64,000 bases of DNA, taken from the NCBI GenBank assembly GCA_902783375.1, contig CACZQN010000003.1:1-64000 (forward strand), in the 5' to 3' direction. The notes beneath the pieces are model-generated. The model saw only the letters and a program-made list of their open reading frames with translations, made no database searches and was not told where the DNA came from. Origin of the DNA: an uncultured Lachnospiraceae bacterium. GTDB lineage: Bacteria > Bacillota > Clostridia > Lachnospirales > Lachnospiraceae. Position numbers and translations under genes: made by a program. Of this stretch, positions 52,879-60,851 are shown in pieces. How positions within the stretch are numbered: the stretch's first letter is position 1; every line of letters starts with the position of its first letter.

Positions 52879-53765
52879 CACCATTTCCTCCTGTCATGCA
52901 TCTCTTCGTAAATCTGTCTGTAACTCTGATAGCGTTCTTCCCGGATCTGTCCGTCCGCGACGGCTCTCTTCACGCCGCAGTCCCGCTCGCCGATATGAAT
53001 GCAGCCAAGGAACCTGCACGCCCCGGAGAACGGTGCAAATTCCGGAAAATACTCTTTCAGCTCTTCTTCCGGGAAATCCGGAAGTTCAAGTACCGAAAAG
53101 CCGGGGGTATCCAGCAGAAATGTATTCTCCCGGATCCGGAACAGTTCCGTGTGCCTGGTGGTCTGCTTTCCCCGCCGGATCTTCTCCGACAGTTCGCCGG
53201 TATCCATCTCCGCTCCTGGGACCAGATAATTGGTCAGGGTTGACTTCCCGACGCCGGATGGCCCGGCCAGTGCCGTCACCTTTCCTTCAAGCGCCTCCTG
53301 CAGTTCCGGAAGCCCCTCCCCGGTTCTGGTACTGATGACCAGAACCCGGTAGCCCGCATCCCGGTACAGATCCGCAATGCTGCTGTTCTCCGTCCTGTCT
53401 CCGACCAGATCGGACTTCGTAAAGATGATCACGACGGAGAGATTCCTTCTCTCCATAAAGACCAGAAAGCGGTCCAGCAGATTCACATTCGGTTCCGGGT
53501 CTGTCAGCGCCATGACCAGAAAGACCTGGTCCACATTCGCCACCGCAGGCCGGATCAGTTCCATCGACCGTGGCAGGATCTCCGTGACATTTCCCGTCTT
53601 CTCCGCCGCATCAAGCACCTCAGCGCGCACAACATCGCCGACCAGGGGCTTCTTCCCTTCTTTCCGGAATCCACCTTTTGCCCGGCAAGTGAAAATGCCG
53701 GCATCGGCAGTCTCTACATAGTAGAAACCACCGATGCCCTTAATAATTCTTCCGGTTACGATCAT
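52878..53765 (-). CDS. rsgA: Ribosome small-subunit GTPase RsgA
   Basis: A 295-residue circularly permuted GTPase that checks 30S maturation. An N-terminal OB fold (MIVTGRIIKGIGGFYYVETA) precedes the permuted G domain: G4 FTKSDLV, G1 LAGPSGVGKSTLTNYL and G3 LLDTPGFS. The C-terminal zinc finger is CRFLGCIHIGERDC. It overlaps prkC upstream by 4 bp (ATGA) and rpe downstream, a gene order kept in many Firmicutes. Confidence 0.97.
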   Translation of the reverse strand: MIVTGRIIKGIGGFYYVETADAGIFTCRAKGGFRKEGKKPLVGDVVRAEVLDAAEKTGNVTEILPRSMELIRPAVANVDQVFLVMALTDPEPNVNLLDRFLVFMERRNLSVVIIFTKSDLVGDRTENSSIADLYRDAGYRVLVISTRTGEGLPELQEALEGKVTALAGPSGVGKSTLTNYLVPGAEMDTGELSEKIRRGKQTTRHTELFRIRENTFLLDTPGFSVLELPDFPEEELKEYFPEFAPFSGACRFLGCIHIGERDCGVKRAVADGQIREERYQSYRQIYEEMHDRRKW

Positions 53766-56014
53766 TTCTCAACCTGTTCAAAGTCAACACGCCAGGTCGC
53801 TTCCGTGTACAGTTCGCCGTCCACATACATGTAGACAACGCCACGGTTCATATTCGCGCCTTCAATATTGTTCAGGGTCAGCGGGAAATCACTGTAGGAA
53901 AGTGTTCCGCGGAACAGTTCCTTCGTCTCTGCGCCGTCCTGATCCATATCGATCACGACGTTCGCACCTTCATCCTCTTCCGAGAACGGGCAGTCCGCCG
54001 CAGGGATTGTCAGGGATGTCACATAGATATATTCCGGTTCCGGCTCACCAAGACTCACGACAAAGGCAACGGTCGTCAGCGGATCCACTGGAGAACCTGC
54101 AGCGATGCTCTGGGAGATGACTCTGCCCTTTTCGACGTCTGTGCTGTTCTCCTCGGAAACCGTATAGCGGAGCGATTCCGCCGTCAGTGCGGAAATGGCC
54201 GCATCCTGTGTCATGCCTTTGAGGTTCGGAACGGTCTTCTTTTCCGGCCCGAGACTGATGGTCATCGTGACGCGGTCACCCTTCTTCAGGGTAGCGCCTG
54301 CATCCGGGCTGGTGCTGATGACATTGCCCTTCTCGACGCTGTCGCTGTAATCCTCGTTCTCATCAACCTCAAAGCCCTGGCCTTCGAGTGCTGCTCTCGC
54401 CGCTTCTGCCGACTGGTTCGATACATCCTGAACCTGAACCGGCGCCTGGCCGCTCGAGATCGTCAGGATCACGATATCGGCCTTTTCAATCTCCGTCCCG
54501 TCCTTCGGCTCAACGGAAATAATATAATCTTCTTCAACCGTCTCTGAACTCTCATATTCAAAACGGTACGAGATTCCCTGTGCTTTCAGTTCTGCGATGG
54601 CATCGTTGACCTTGGTGCCGGTCACTTCCGGAACCTTCAGCGCCTCTTCTACAGGCGTCGTTTCATCTCCTTCATCGGAAGGAGCAGCCGTCTCGCCGCT
54701 CTGGCTATCCTGATTTCCGGTCTGGGACGCTGCAGACTGGCTTGCTGCAGGTGTCGTCTCACCGGATGTGGAGGTCTGTCCTGCCCCGCTGCCATTCTCT
54801 TCCGATCCCGGTGTCATGGTGGATGTCACCTGGGAATTCCCGCCGAGCGGATCCATGGAACCGATCAGGTTAAAGCCGCGCACCACCAGCCAGATGATCA
54901 CGCCGGCCAGTGCCAGGATCGCAAGAATACCGCCGACCAGCATCAGCCGCTCGAGGATCGGGTTCATCCCGTCATCATCGTCCTCCGGATCCAGCACTTC
55001 CTCGTGCCGGGTCGTGGTCGAAGACGTGGTCTTCTGGGTGGTTCTCGTCTCCTCCGCGCCTTTTGACACCGCTGCGGACGATACGCCAGTCGCGAACCGC
55101 TTCTTCTTGATATCCGCCAGTTCCTTGCTGGAGATATTGATCGTCGGGGAATCCGTCGCCCCACCGCCGGTCAGCTCGACAAAATCACCATCCGGATCCA
55201 CGATGGACTGCTTCAGATCACGGATCAGTGCCGTTGCGGTCAGGTACCGTCTCTCCGGCTTCTTCTGCATACACTTCTGGACGATCTTTTCCACGGAAAC
55301 CGGGATGTCCGGATCCAGCTCTCTGAGCGGCGTGGCTTCCTCCTGGATGTGCAGCAGCGCAACCGATACCGTGTTGTCCGCGGCAAACGGCATGCGGCCG
55401 GAAAGCATCTCATACATCGTCACGCCGAGGGAGTAGATATCACTCTTCTCATCCGAATAGCCGCCTCTCGCCTGCTCCGGCGAGATATAGTGGACAGAGC
55501 CCACCGGCTGGCCGCTGGTGATGGTAGTCGACGTCGCAGCCTTCGCGATGCCGAAGTCCGTCACCTTGACCTTGCCTTCCTTCGAAATGATGATATTCTG
55601 CGGCTTGATATCCCGGTGTACGATATGCTTCTGGTGTGCGGCTTCCATGCCCTGGGCAATCTGGATCGAGATGCCGATGGCCTCTCTGACATCCAGCTTC
55701 CCCTTGCGCTCGATGAAGCGCTTCAGGGTGATGCCCTCCACCAGTTCCATGACAATATAGTAGAGACCGTCTTCCTCACCGACATCGTAGACATTGACAA
55801 TATTCGGATGGGACAGGCCCGCTACGGACTGTGCCTCAGCCCGGAACTTCTGGACAAAATTCCGGTCCCCGGCATACTCCTGCTTCAGGACCTTGATCGC
55901 GACAAAACGATTCAGTCTGTGATCTTTGGCGCGGTAGACATCTGCCATTCCGCCGGAGCCGACACGGCTGATTATCTCATACCGCCCGCTGATCATCTTT
56001 CCTTCATTCAACAT
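53762..56014 (-). CDS. prkC: PASTA-domain Ser/Thr protein kinase
   Basis: A 750-residue membrane kinase. The kinase domain (about 10-270) has the glycine loop GSGGMADVY (19-27), Lys41, HRDIKPQNII and DFGIAKA. A juxtamembrane stretch leads to one helix (LMLVGGILAILALAGVIIWL, about 350-375). Outside are a Ser/Thr/Gly-rich spacer and three PASTA repeats (VPEVTGTKVNDAIAEL; VQDVSNQSAEAARAAL; VPNLKGMTQDAAISAL) that bind muropeptides or lipid II. An extra C-terminal beta domain of about 75 residues follows. PrkC controls wall growth, germination and stationary phase; its phosphatase is the next gene upstream. Confidence 0.97.
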   Translation of the reverse strand: MLNEGKMISGRYEIISRVGSGGMADVYRAKDHRLNRFVAIKVLKQEYAGDRNFVQKFRAEAQSVAGLSHPNIVNVYDVGEEDGLYYIVMELVEGITLKRFIERKGKLDVREAIGISIQIAQGMEAAHQKHIVHRDIKPQNIIISKEGKVKVTDFGIAKAATSTTITSGQPVGSVHYISPEQARGGYSDEKSDIYSLGVTMYEMLSGRMPFAADNTVSVALLHIQEEATPLRELDPDIPVSVEKIVQKCMQKKPERRYLTATALIRDLKQSIVDPDGDFVELTGGGATDSPTINISSKELADIKKKRFATGVSSAAVSKGAEETRTTQKTTSSTTTRHEEVLDPEDDDDGMNPILERLMLVGGILAILALAGVIIWLVVRGFNLIGSMDPLGGNSQVTSTMTPGSEENGSGAGQTSTSGETTPAASQSAASQTGNQDSQSGETAAPSDEGDETTPVEEALKVPEVTGTKVNDAIAELKAQGISYRFEYESSETVEEDYIISVEPKDGTEIEKADIVILTISSGQAPVQVQDVSNQSAEAARAALEGQGFEVDENEDYSDSVEKGNVISTSPDAGATLKKGDRVTMTISLGPEKKTVPNLKGMTQDAAISALTAESLRYTVSEENSTDVEKGRVISQSIAAGSPVDPLTTVAFVVSLGEPEPEYIYVTSLTIPAADCPFSEEDEGANVVIDMDQDGAETKELFRGTLSYSDFPLTLNNIEGANMNRGVVYMYVDGELYTEATWRVDFEQVEK

Positions 56015-56047
56015 ATTTTCAACCTCTCGTATGATTCCGTTTCTGCT

Positions 56048-56782
56048 TTATGCGCCGATGTGCACAAGTACCAGCGAAATATCATCCTTCCCGCCTGCGT
56101 CCTTTGCCATGTCCGCCAGTCTCTCGCAGATGGCTTCGAGTTCCTCTCCGGAACCGATCTGCGCTTCGAGCGTCTGGTCATCGAGCATATTGGACAGGCC
56201 ATCGGAACACATCAGGACAAAATCACCTTCCGTCACGGGAACTTCGAAGAAATCGATCTCCACTTCCGGTGTCGCGCCGAGGGCACGGGTGATGATATTC
56301 TTATTCGGATGAAATCTCGCATTCTCTCTGGAGAGTTCTCCGTTCTGCACCATTGCTTCCACGAGGGAGTGATCCTCCGTAATCTGCCGGATCCTGCCCT
56401 GATGCTTCAGATACAGGCGCGAATCTCCGACATTGGCAACATACAGAACATCCCCGAACCGCGTTGCAAGCACGATCGTCGTGCCCATGCCGGTTCTGGT
56501 CTCATCTTCCGCAGCCATCTGCCGGATCATCCGGTTGGTCTCACCGATTGCATCGCGGATGGCAGTCACAGGAGATGCCCCCTCCGGCATCGCAGCAAGC
56601 CGTTCCTTCACGTGGCTCACACAGAACCGGGATGCAACATCTCCGCCCCTGTATCCGCCCATGCCGTCGGCAACGATATACAGATTCGGAAAATATCCCA
56701 CCTGCTCCGGTTCGCACAGGACGCTGTCCTGGTTTACTTCTCTCCCTACGCCCATCCGCGAGACAGAATATGCGTTCCTCAT
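56048..56782 (-). CDS. prpC: PP2C-type protein phosphatase
   Basis: A 244-residue Mg/Mn-dependent Ser/Thr phosphatase that opposes PrkC. Metal-binding motifs are visible: GVGREVNQDSVL, VADGMGGYRGGDVAS, VGDSRLYL, TRALGATPEVEIDFF and LMCSDGLSNMLDD, and DDISLVLVHI at the end. It overlaps the rlmN stop by 4 bp (ATGA) and precedes prkC by 33 bp. Confidence 0.97.
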   Translation of the reverse strand: MRNAYSVSRMGVGREVNQDSVLCEPEQVGYFPNLYIVADGMGGYRGGDVASRFCVSHVKERLAAMPEGASPVTAIRDAIGETNRMIRQMAAEDETRTGMGTTIVLATRFGDVLYVANVGDSRLYLKHQGRIRQITEDHSLVEAMVQNGELSRENARFHPNKNIITRALGATPEVEIDFFEVPVTEGDFVLMCSDGLSNMLDDQTLEAQIGSGEELEAICERLADMAKDAGGKDDISLVLVHIGA

Positions 56783-57840
56783 GTGTTAACCCCTTCTGAC
56801 ACTTCGTCGATATAGTCCTTTCTTAACTGGCCGCAGGCTGCATCAATATCAGCCCCCATCTGCCGCCTGATGGTACAGGTCACCCCGTGGTCCATCAATC
56901 TCTTCTGAAAAGCTCTGACGCCGGCTTCCCCCGTGTGGCGGTAGCCACGCTCTTTCACGGGATTGACCGGGATCAGATTCACATGACAGTTCTTTCCTGC
57001 AAGCAGGCCGGCCAGCTTTTCCGCCGTCTCCGGACTGTCATTCTCTCCCTCAATCAGACTGTATTCAAAGGAAATCCGCCGCCCGGTTACAGCGAAATAG
57101 CTGTCGCAGGCGTCCAGAATCTCTGCAATGGTATACCGGTTCGCAACCGGCATGATTCTCCTTCTGGTCTCATCATCCGCCGCATGCAGCGAGATGGCCA
57201 GTGTGATCTGCAGGTTCTCATCCCGCAGTCTTGCGATCTGCGGAACCAGCCCGCAGGTGGAAACGGTGATATTTCTCTGGGAAATATTCAGTCCCTTCTC
57301 CGATGACAGGATCCGCACAAAGCGGACCAGGTTGTCATAGTTGTCGAGCGGTTCCCCCGTCCCCATCACGACAACATTCGATACTCTCTTCTCCGGATCC
57401 TCCGCCTGGATCATCCGGTTGATCTGATAGACCTGGCCGAGCATCTCGGAGGCCGTCAGATTCCTGGAAAGCCCCAGCAGCGTCGATGCGCAGAACCGGC
57501 AGCCCATCCGGCAGCCGACCTGGGAAGAGATACAGACCGACGTCCCGTGATGATATTCCATCCGGACACATTCGATCACATTCCCGTCCGCAAGACGGAA
57601 GAGATACTTCGTCGTATCACCGTCTTTTGACGAGAGGGTTCTCACCGGTGTGAGCTCCGGAAGCGGCCACGCTTCCGCTAACATCTCCCGCATGGTCTTC
57701 GGCAGATTCGTCATCTCCTCATAGCCGGAAACCCCTTTTTCATGAATCCAGGAATAGATCTGGGCGGCGCGAAACTTCGGAAGCCCTGCATCCCTGACCA
57801 GGCTTTCGAGTTCATATTCATACATACTGCCGATATCCAT
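56779..57840 (-). CDS. rlmN: Dual-specificity 23S rRNA/tRNA adenine C2-methyltransferase
   Basis: A 353-residue radical-SAM enzyme that methylates A2503 of 23S rRNA and A37 of some tRNAs. The CxxxCxxC motif is GCRMGCRFC, preceded by VCISSQV; the SAM contact VVMGTGEPLDNYDN follows; the C-terminal Cys that forms the methyl-transfer thiol lies in VTCTIRRQMG. Two ATGs at 57852 and 57840 are possible; GGAGG 5 nt before the second favours it. Confidence 0.95.
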   Translation of the reverse strand: MDIGSMYEYELESLVRDAGLPKFRAAQIYSWIHEKGVSGYEEMTNLPKTMREMLAEAWPLPELTPVRTLSSKDGDTTKYLFRLADGNVIECVRMEYHHGTSVCISSQVGCRMGCRFCASTLLGLSRNLTASEMLGQVYQINRMIQAEDPEKRVSNVVVMGTGEPLDNYDNLVRFVRILSSEKGLNISQRNITVSTCGLVPQIARLRDENLQITLAISLHAADDETRRRIMPVANRYTIAEILDACDSYFAVTGRRISFEYSLIEGENDSPETAEKLAGLLAGKNCHVNLIPVNPVKERGYRHTGEAGVRAFQKRLMDHGVTCTIRRQMGADIDAACGQLRKDYIDEVSEGVNT

Positions 57841-57895
57841 TCCATCCTCCATGCCATCGCCCCGGTATCCTTGCCGGGATCTTTTTTATGACGGT

Positions 57896-59272
57896 TCAGG
57901 TCTCCTGACCCGCTTTCTGAAAAAGTGAAATAAAGAATCCGTCCGCATCGCTCCGTCCGGGAATCAGCCGGAGATAGCCTTTTTCAGCTTCCTCCCCGGT
58001 CTCAAGAAGGAGCTTTTCGCTGATCCGGTCCGCGAACGGAACCGGTTCCATCTTCATCTCCTCCCGCAGCCAGGCTGCTGTCTCCTCGTTCTCTTCCGTC
58101 GTCAGCGTGCAGGTTGTAAACAGCAGCTTCCCGCCGGGCTTTAACATCGGCAGAGACGCCGCAAGGATCTGCCTGCCGGCCTTTGCCAGTTCCCGGAATC
58201 CCTCTTCCGAGATCCGGTACCGGATCTCCGGTTTCCGGCCGATACTGCCAAGTCCGGAACAGGGCACGTCACAGATCAGCAGATCATATGTCTCCAGATG
58301 CTCCGGATCGGTCACAGCGGCATCATACACCCGGGCTGTGACATTTTTAAGGCAGAGCCTGTCAACATTTTCCTGAATATAGGCCACTTTCCGCTCTGTC
58401 AGGTCGCCCGACGTCACATGGCCGTCCGGGCCGGTCAGCATGGCAGCCATCACGGTCTTGCCGCCCGGTGCCGCGCACGTATCGAGGATCTTCTCTCCCG
58501 GCCGGATTCCTGCCGCATGAACCGCGATCTGCGAGGCGATATCCTGGATATAGAATCTGCCTTCCGCAAAGGCGTCTGAAAACTCAAGCGCATCGAGCGA
58601 ATCGAGAACCAGCGCGGTATCAAGGTATGGATGCGGATGTGCTTCGATCCCCTCTTCTGTAAGAATCCCGATCAGTTCCTCTGTGGACTGCATGGCGGTG
58701 TTCACCGCTGCGATGACCGGCCGCGGCCTGAGAAATGCTTCCATCAGCCGGATCGCATCCTTTTTTCCGTATTCCCGCTGAAAATAACCCACCAGCCATT
58801 CCGGCATGGAATACCGGATGGACAGTGCACGGGTTCCGTCGTCCGCCGGATCCGGAAGGAAACTTTCCATCCCGCCTTCCGCCTTCTTCCTGCAGACAGA
58901 CCGCAGGACACCGTTCACAAAACCGGACAATCCAGCGAGGCCGCGCTTCCGCATCAGCTTGACCGCTTCATTGGTCACTGCAGAATCCGGCACCCGGTCC
59001 AGATACAGGATCTGGTAGACGGACATCCGGAGAATCGCCCGCACCAGCGGTTTCATCTTCCTCACCGGAGTTTTGCTGAACGAAGCGAGTACAGCATCAA
59101 TCGTGATCTGCCGCTCCGTGGTTCCCAGGAAGACTCTGCTGATGAATGCTCTCGCATGCTTCGGCAGATAGAGCAGCGCTGCCAGGTGTTCCTCGAGAAT
59201 CCGGTTCGACTGTCCCCCGTTCTCCAGTTCTACCAGCATATCCGCTGTGATTTCCCGTTCATTTGCCGCCAT
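57896..59272 (-). CDS. rsmB: 16S rRNA m5C967 methyltransferase
   Basis: A 458-residue protein. The N-terminal NusB-like domain (about 1-140, LLYLPKHARAFISRVFLGTT) is followed by the SAM methyltransferase domain: LDTCAAPGGKTVMAAML (SAM loop), LICDVPCSGLGSIGRKPEI (motif IV Cys) and LLFTTCTLTTEENEE (motif VI Cys). Its start overlaps the fmt stop by 14 bp. Confidence 0.96.
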   Translation of the reverse strand: MAANEREITADMLVELENGGQSNRILEEHLAALLYLPKHARAFISRVFLGTTERQITIDAVLASFSKTPVRKMKPLVRAILRMSVYQILYLDRVPDSAVTNEAVKLMRKRGLAGLSGFVNGVLRSVCRKKAEGGMESFLPDPADDGTRALSIRYSMPEWLVGYFQREYGKKDAIRLMEAFLRPRPVIAAVNTAMQSTEELIGILTEEGIEAHPHPYLDTALVLDSLDALEFSDAFAEGRFYIQDIASQIAVHAAGIRPGEKILDTCAAPGGKTVMAAMLTGPDGHVTSGDLTERKVAYIQENVDRLCLKNVTARVYDAAVTDPEHLETYDLLICDVPCSGLGSIGRKPEIRYRISEEGFRELAKAGRQILAASLPMLKPGGKLLFTTCTLTTEENEETAAWLREEMKMEPVPFADRISEKLLLETGEEAEKGYLRLIPGRSDADGFFISLFQKAGQET

Positions 59273-60236
59273 CCGGCTCTCCTTTATGTTCAGGATGTCC
59301 GAGCATGGTTCCGGCAGGGATCACGTTTCCCCGCAGGAAATCTGCCGCAGCCATCCGCTTTTTGCCTTCGATCTGCACCTCGAGAAGTTCCACTGCACCA
59401 TCCCCGCAGCCGACAAGGAAGCCGGGACCTTCTGCCACCTGGCCCGGAACCGGTCTCGCCTGCGCACCCTGGAACCGGTCTGCTCCGGCCGGTTTCAGTT
59501 TCCAGACCTTCAGCATCTTCTCCCCGAGGAACGTATAGGCTCCCGGCCACGGGTCCATTCCGCGGACAAAGGCATCCAGTGCTGCACCGCTGCGTGAGAA
59601 ATCGATCTCCCCCATCTCCTTCGTCAGCATCTTTGCATAAGGGGTGTCGCTCTCTCCCTGCGGAACCGGCGTCACCGTTCCCGCCTCCAGTCCGTCAAGG
59701 ACCTCCAGCAGCGCCTCCGCGCCGAGCGCCGACAGCCGGTCAAACAAAGAACCTGCCGTCTCGTCCTCCGCAAGTACGATCTCTTTCTGCAGCAGGATGT
59801 CACCGGTATCGATTCCCGCATCCATCTGCATGACCGTCACGCCGCTCTTCTTCCGTCCGTCGAGCACCGCCCACTGGATCGGCGCAGCCCCGCGGTAACT
59901 TGGCAGCAGGGATCCGTGGACATTCAGGCAGCCGTACTTTGGCAGATCCAGGATCCGCTGCGGGATGATCTGGCCAAATGCCACGACGACAAAAGCGTCC
60001 GCCTGATATCCGGCAAGGATCTCATCAAAGCCTTCTTCCCGCACCCGCTTCGGCTGCAGCACCGGGATCCCCTCCCGGAGGGCGATCTCCTTCACCGGGG
60101 AAGGGGTCATAATACCTTTTCTGCCCTTCGGCTTATCCGGCTGTGTCACAACTGCAAGAATTTCATGCCGGCTCTGCACCAGGGCTTCCAGGGCACTGGC
60201 AGCAAAGTCGGGTGTTCCCATAAATACGATTCTCAC
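59259..60236 (-). CDS. fmt: Methionyl-tRNA formyltransferase
   Basis: A 325-residue enzyme that formylates the initiator tRNA. The catalytic domain has the start MRIVFMGTPDFAASALEAL, the 10-formyl-THF site GSLLPSYRGAAPIQWAVLDG with the later MQMDAGIDTGDILL. The C-terminal OB-like domain begins near residue 205. The start codon is GTG (60236), overlapping the def stop (GTGA). Gene order def-fmt-rsmB is ancestral in bacteria. Confidence 0.97.
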   Translation of the reverse strand: MRIVFMGTPDFAASALEALVQSRHEILAVVTQPDKPKGRKGIMTPSPVKEIALREGIPVLQPKRVREEGFDEILAGYQADAFVVVAFGQIIPQRILDLPKYGCLNVHGSLLPSYRGAAPIQWAVLDGRKKSGVTVMQMDAGIDTGDILLQKEIVLAEDETAGSLFDRLSALGAEALLEVLDGLEAGTVTPVPQGESDTPYAKMLTKEMGEIDFSRSGAALDAFVRGMDPWPGAYTFLGEKMLKVWKLKPAGADRFQGAQARPVPGQVAEGPGFLVGCGDGAVELLEVQIEGKKRMAAADFLRGNVIPAGTMLGHPEHKGEPDGGK

Positions 60237-60766
60237 GCTTCTTTCGGCTCCTCATATTCCAGTCCGGCAGCTTCGTAAGCTGCTTTGGTTGCTTCTGCAT
60301 CCGATGCGTCGAAGGCATCTCCGATCATGATCTCCGTATAGAGATGACCGTCCAGATGGTCGGTCTCATGCATCAGGGCTCTTGCCAGCAGTTCCGTTCC
60401 TTCCACCTCAATCTCGTTGAAGTCTCTGTCGAGCGCTTTCACGCGGACATAATTCGGTCTGGTGACAATGCCGCTCATCCCCGGATAGGAAAGGCAGCCT
60501 TCACTCCCGCACTGCTCCCCGGATGTCTCCACGACAACCGGATTGATCAGGACCATCGGATGCGACTGGTCCTCGGAAATATCAATCACGACCACCCGCT
60601 TCAGGATCCCGACCTGCGGTGCCGCAAGGCCGACACCATCCGCCTGGTACATCGTTTCCAGCATATCATCAATCAGTGTCTGAATCCGCTCGCTGTTGCC
60701 CTTGACTTCCTTTGCCCGCTTATTCAGAATGTCATCGCCAAATTCCCGAATTGTTCTCAGTGCCAT
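60233..60766 (-). CDS. def: Peptide deformylase
   Basis: A 177-residue Fe2+ hydrolase that removes formyl from nascent chains. The three motifs are present: GVGLAAPQVG, EGCLSYPG and HETDHLDGHLY (HExxH). The C-terminus continues for about 25 residues beyond the usual end (DASDAEATKAAYEAAGLEYE), common in Clostridia. It has a strong promoter of its own at 60810-60838. Confidence 0.97.
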   Translation of the reverse strand: MALRTIREFGDDILNKRAKEVKGNSERIQTLIDDMLETMYQADGVGLAAPQVGILKRVVVIDISEDQSHPMVLINPVVVETSGEQCGSEGCLSYPGMSGIVTRPNYVRVKALDRDFNEIEVEGTELLARALMHETDHLDGHLYTEIMIGDAFDASDAEATKAAYEAAGLEYEEPKEA

Positions 60767-60809
60767 CTCTTCGTTCTTTCCTCTCTGTCTGTCCTTTGGT
60801 CAACAATTT

Positions 60810-60838
60810 ATTATACAACATCTTCTCCTGATTGTAAA
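60810..60838 (-). promoter_or_regulatory. Promoter of def-fmt-rsmB and downstream genes
   Basis: On the minus strand TTTACA (60833-60838) and TATAAT (60810-60815) are 17 bp apart, 44 bp before the def ATG. Confidence 0.85.
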
Positions 60839-60851
60839 CCAGGCCGTTTTT

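Noticed and set aside
57861..57886. Terminator-like hairpin (CCCGG/CCGGG then T6) on the plus strand between rsmB and rlmN
   Set aside because: No plus-strand gene leads into it, and the stem is only 5 bp with an 8-nt loop; it is probably chance or a weak rlmN leader hairpin.
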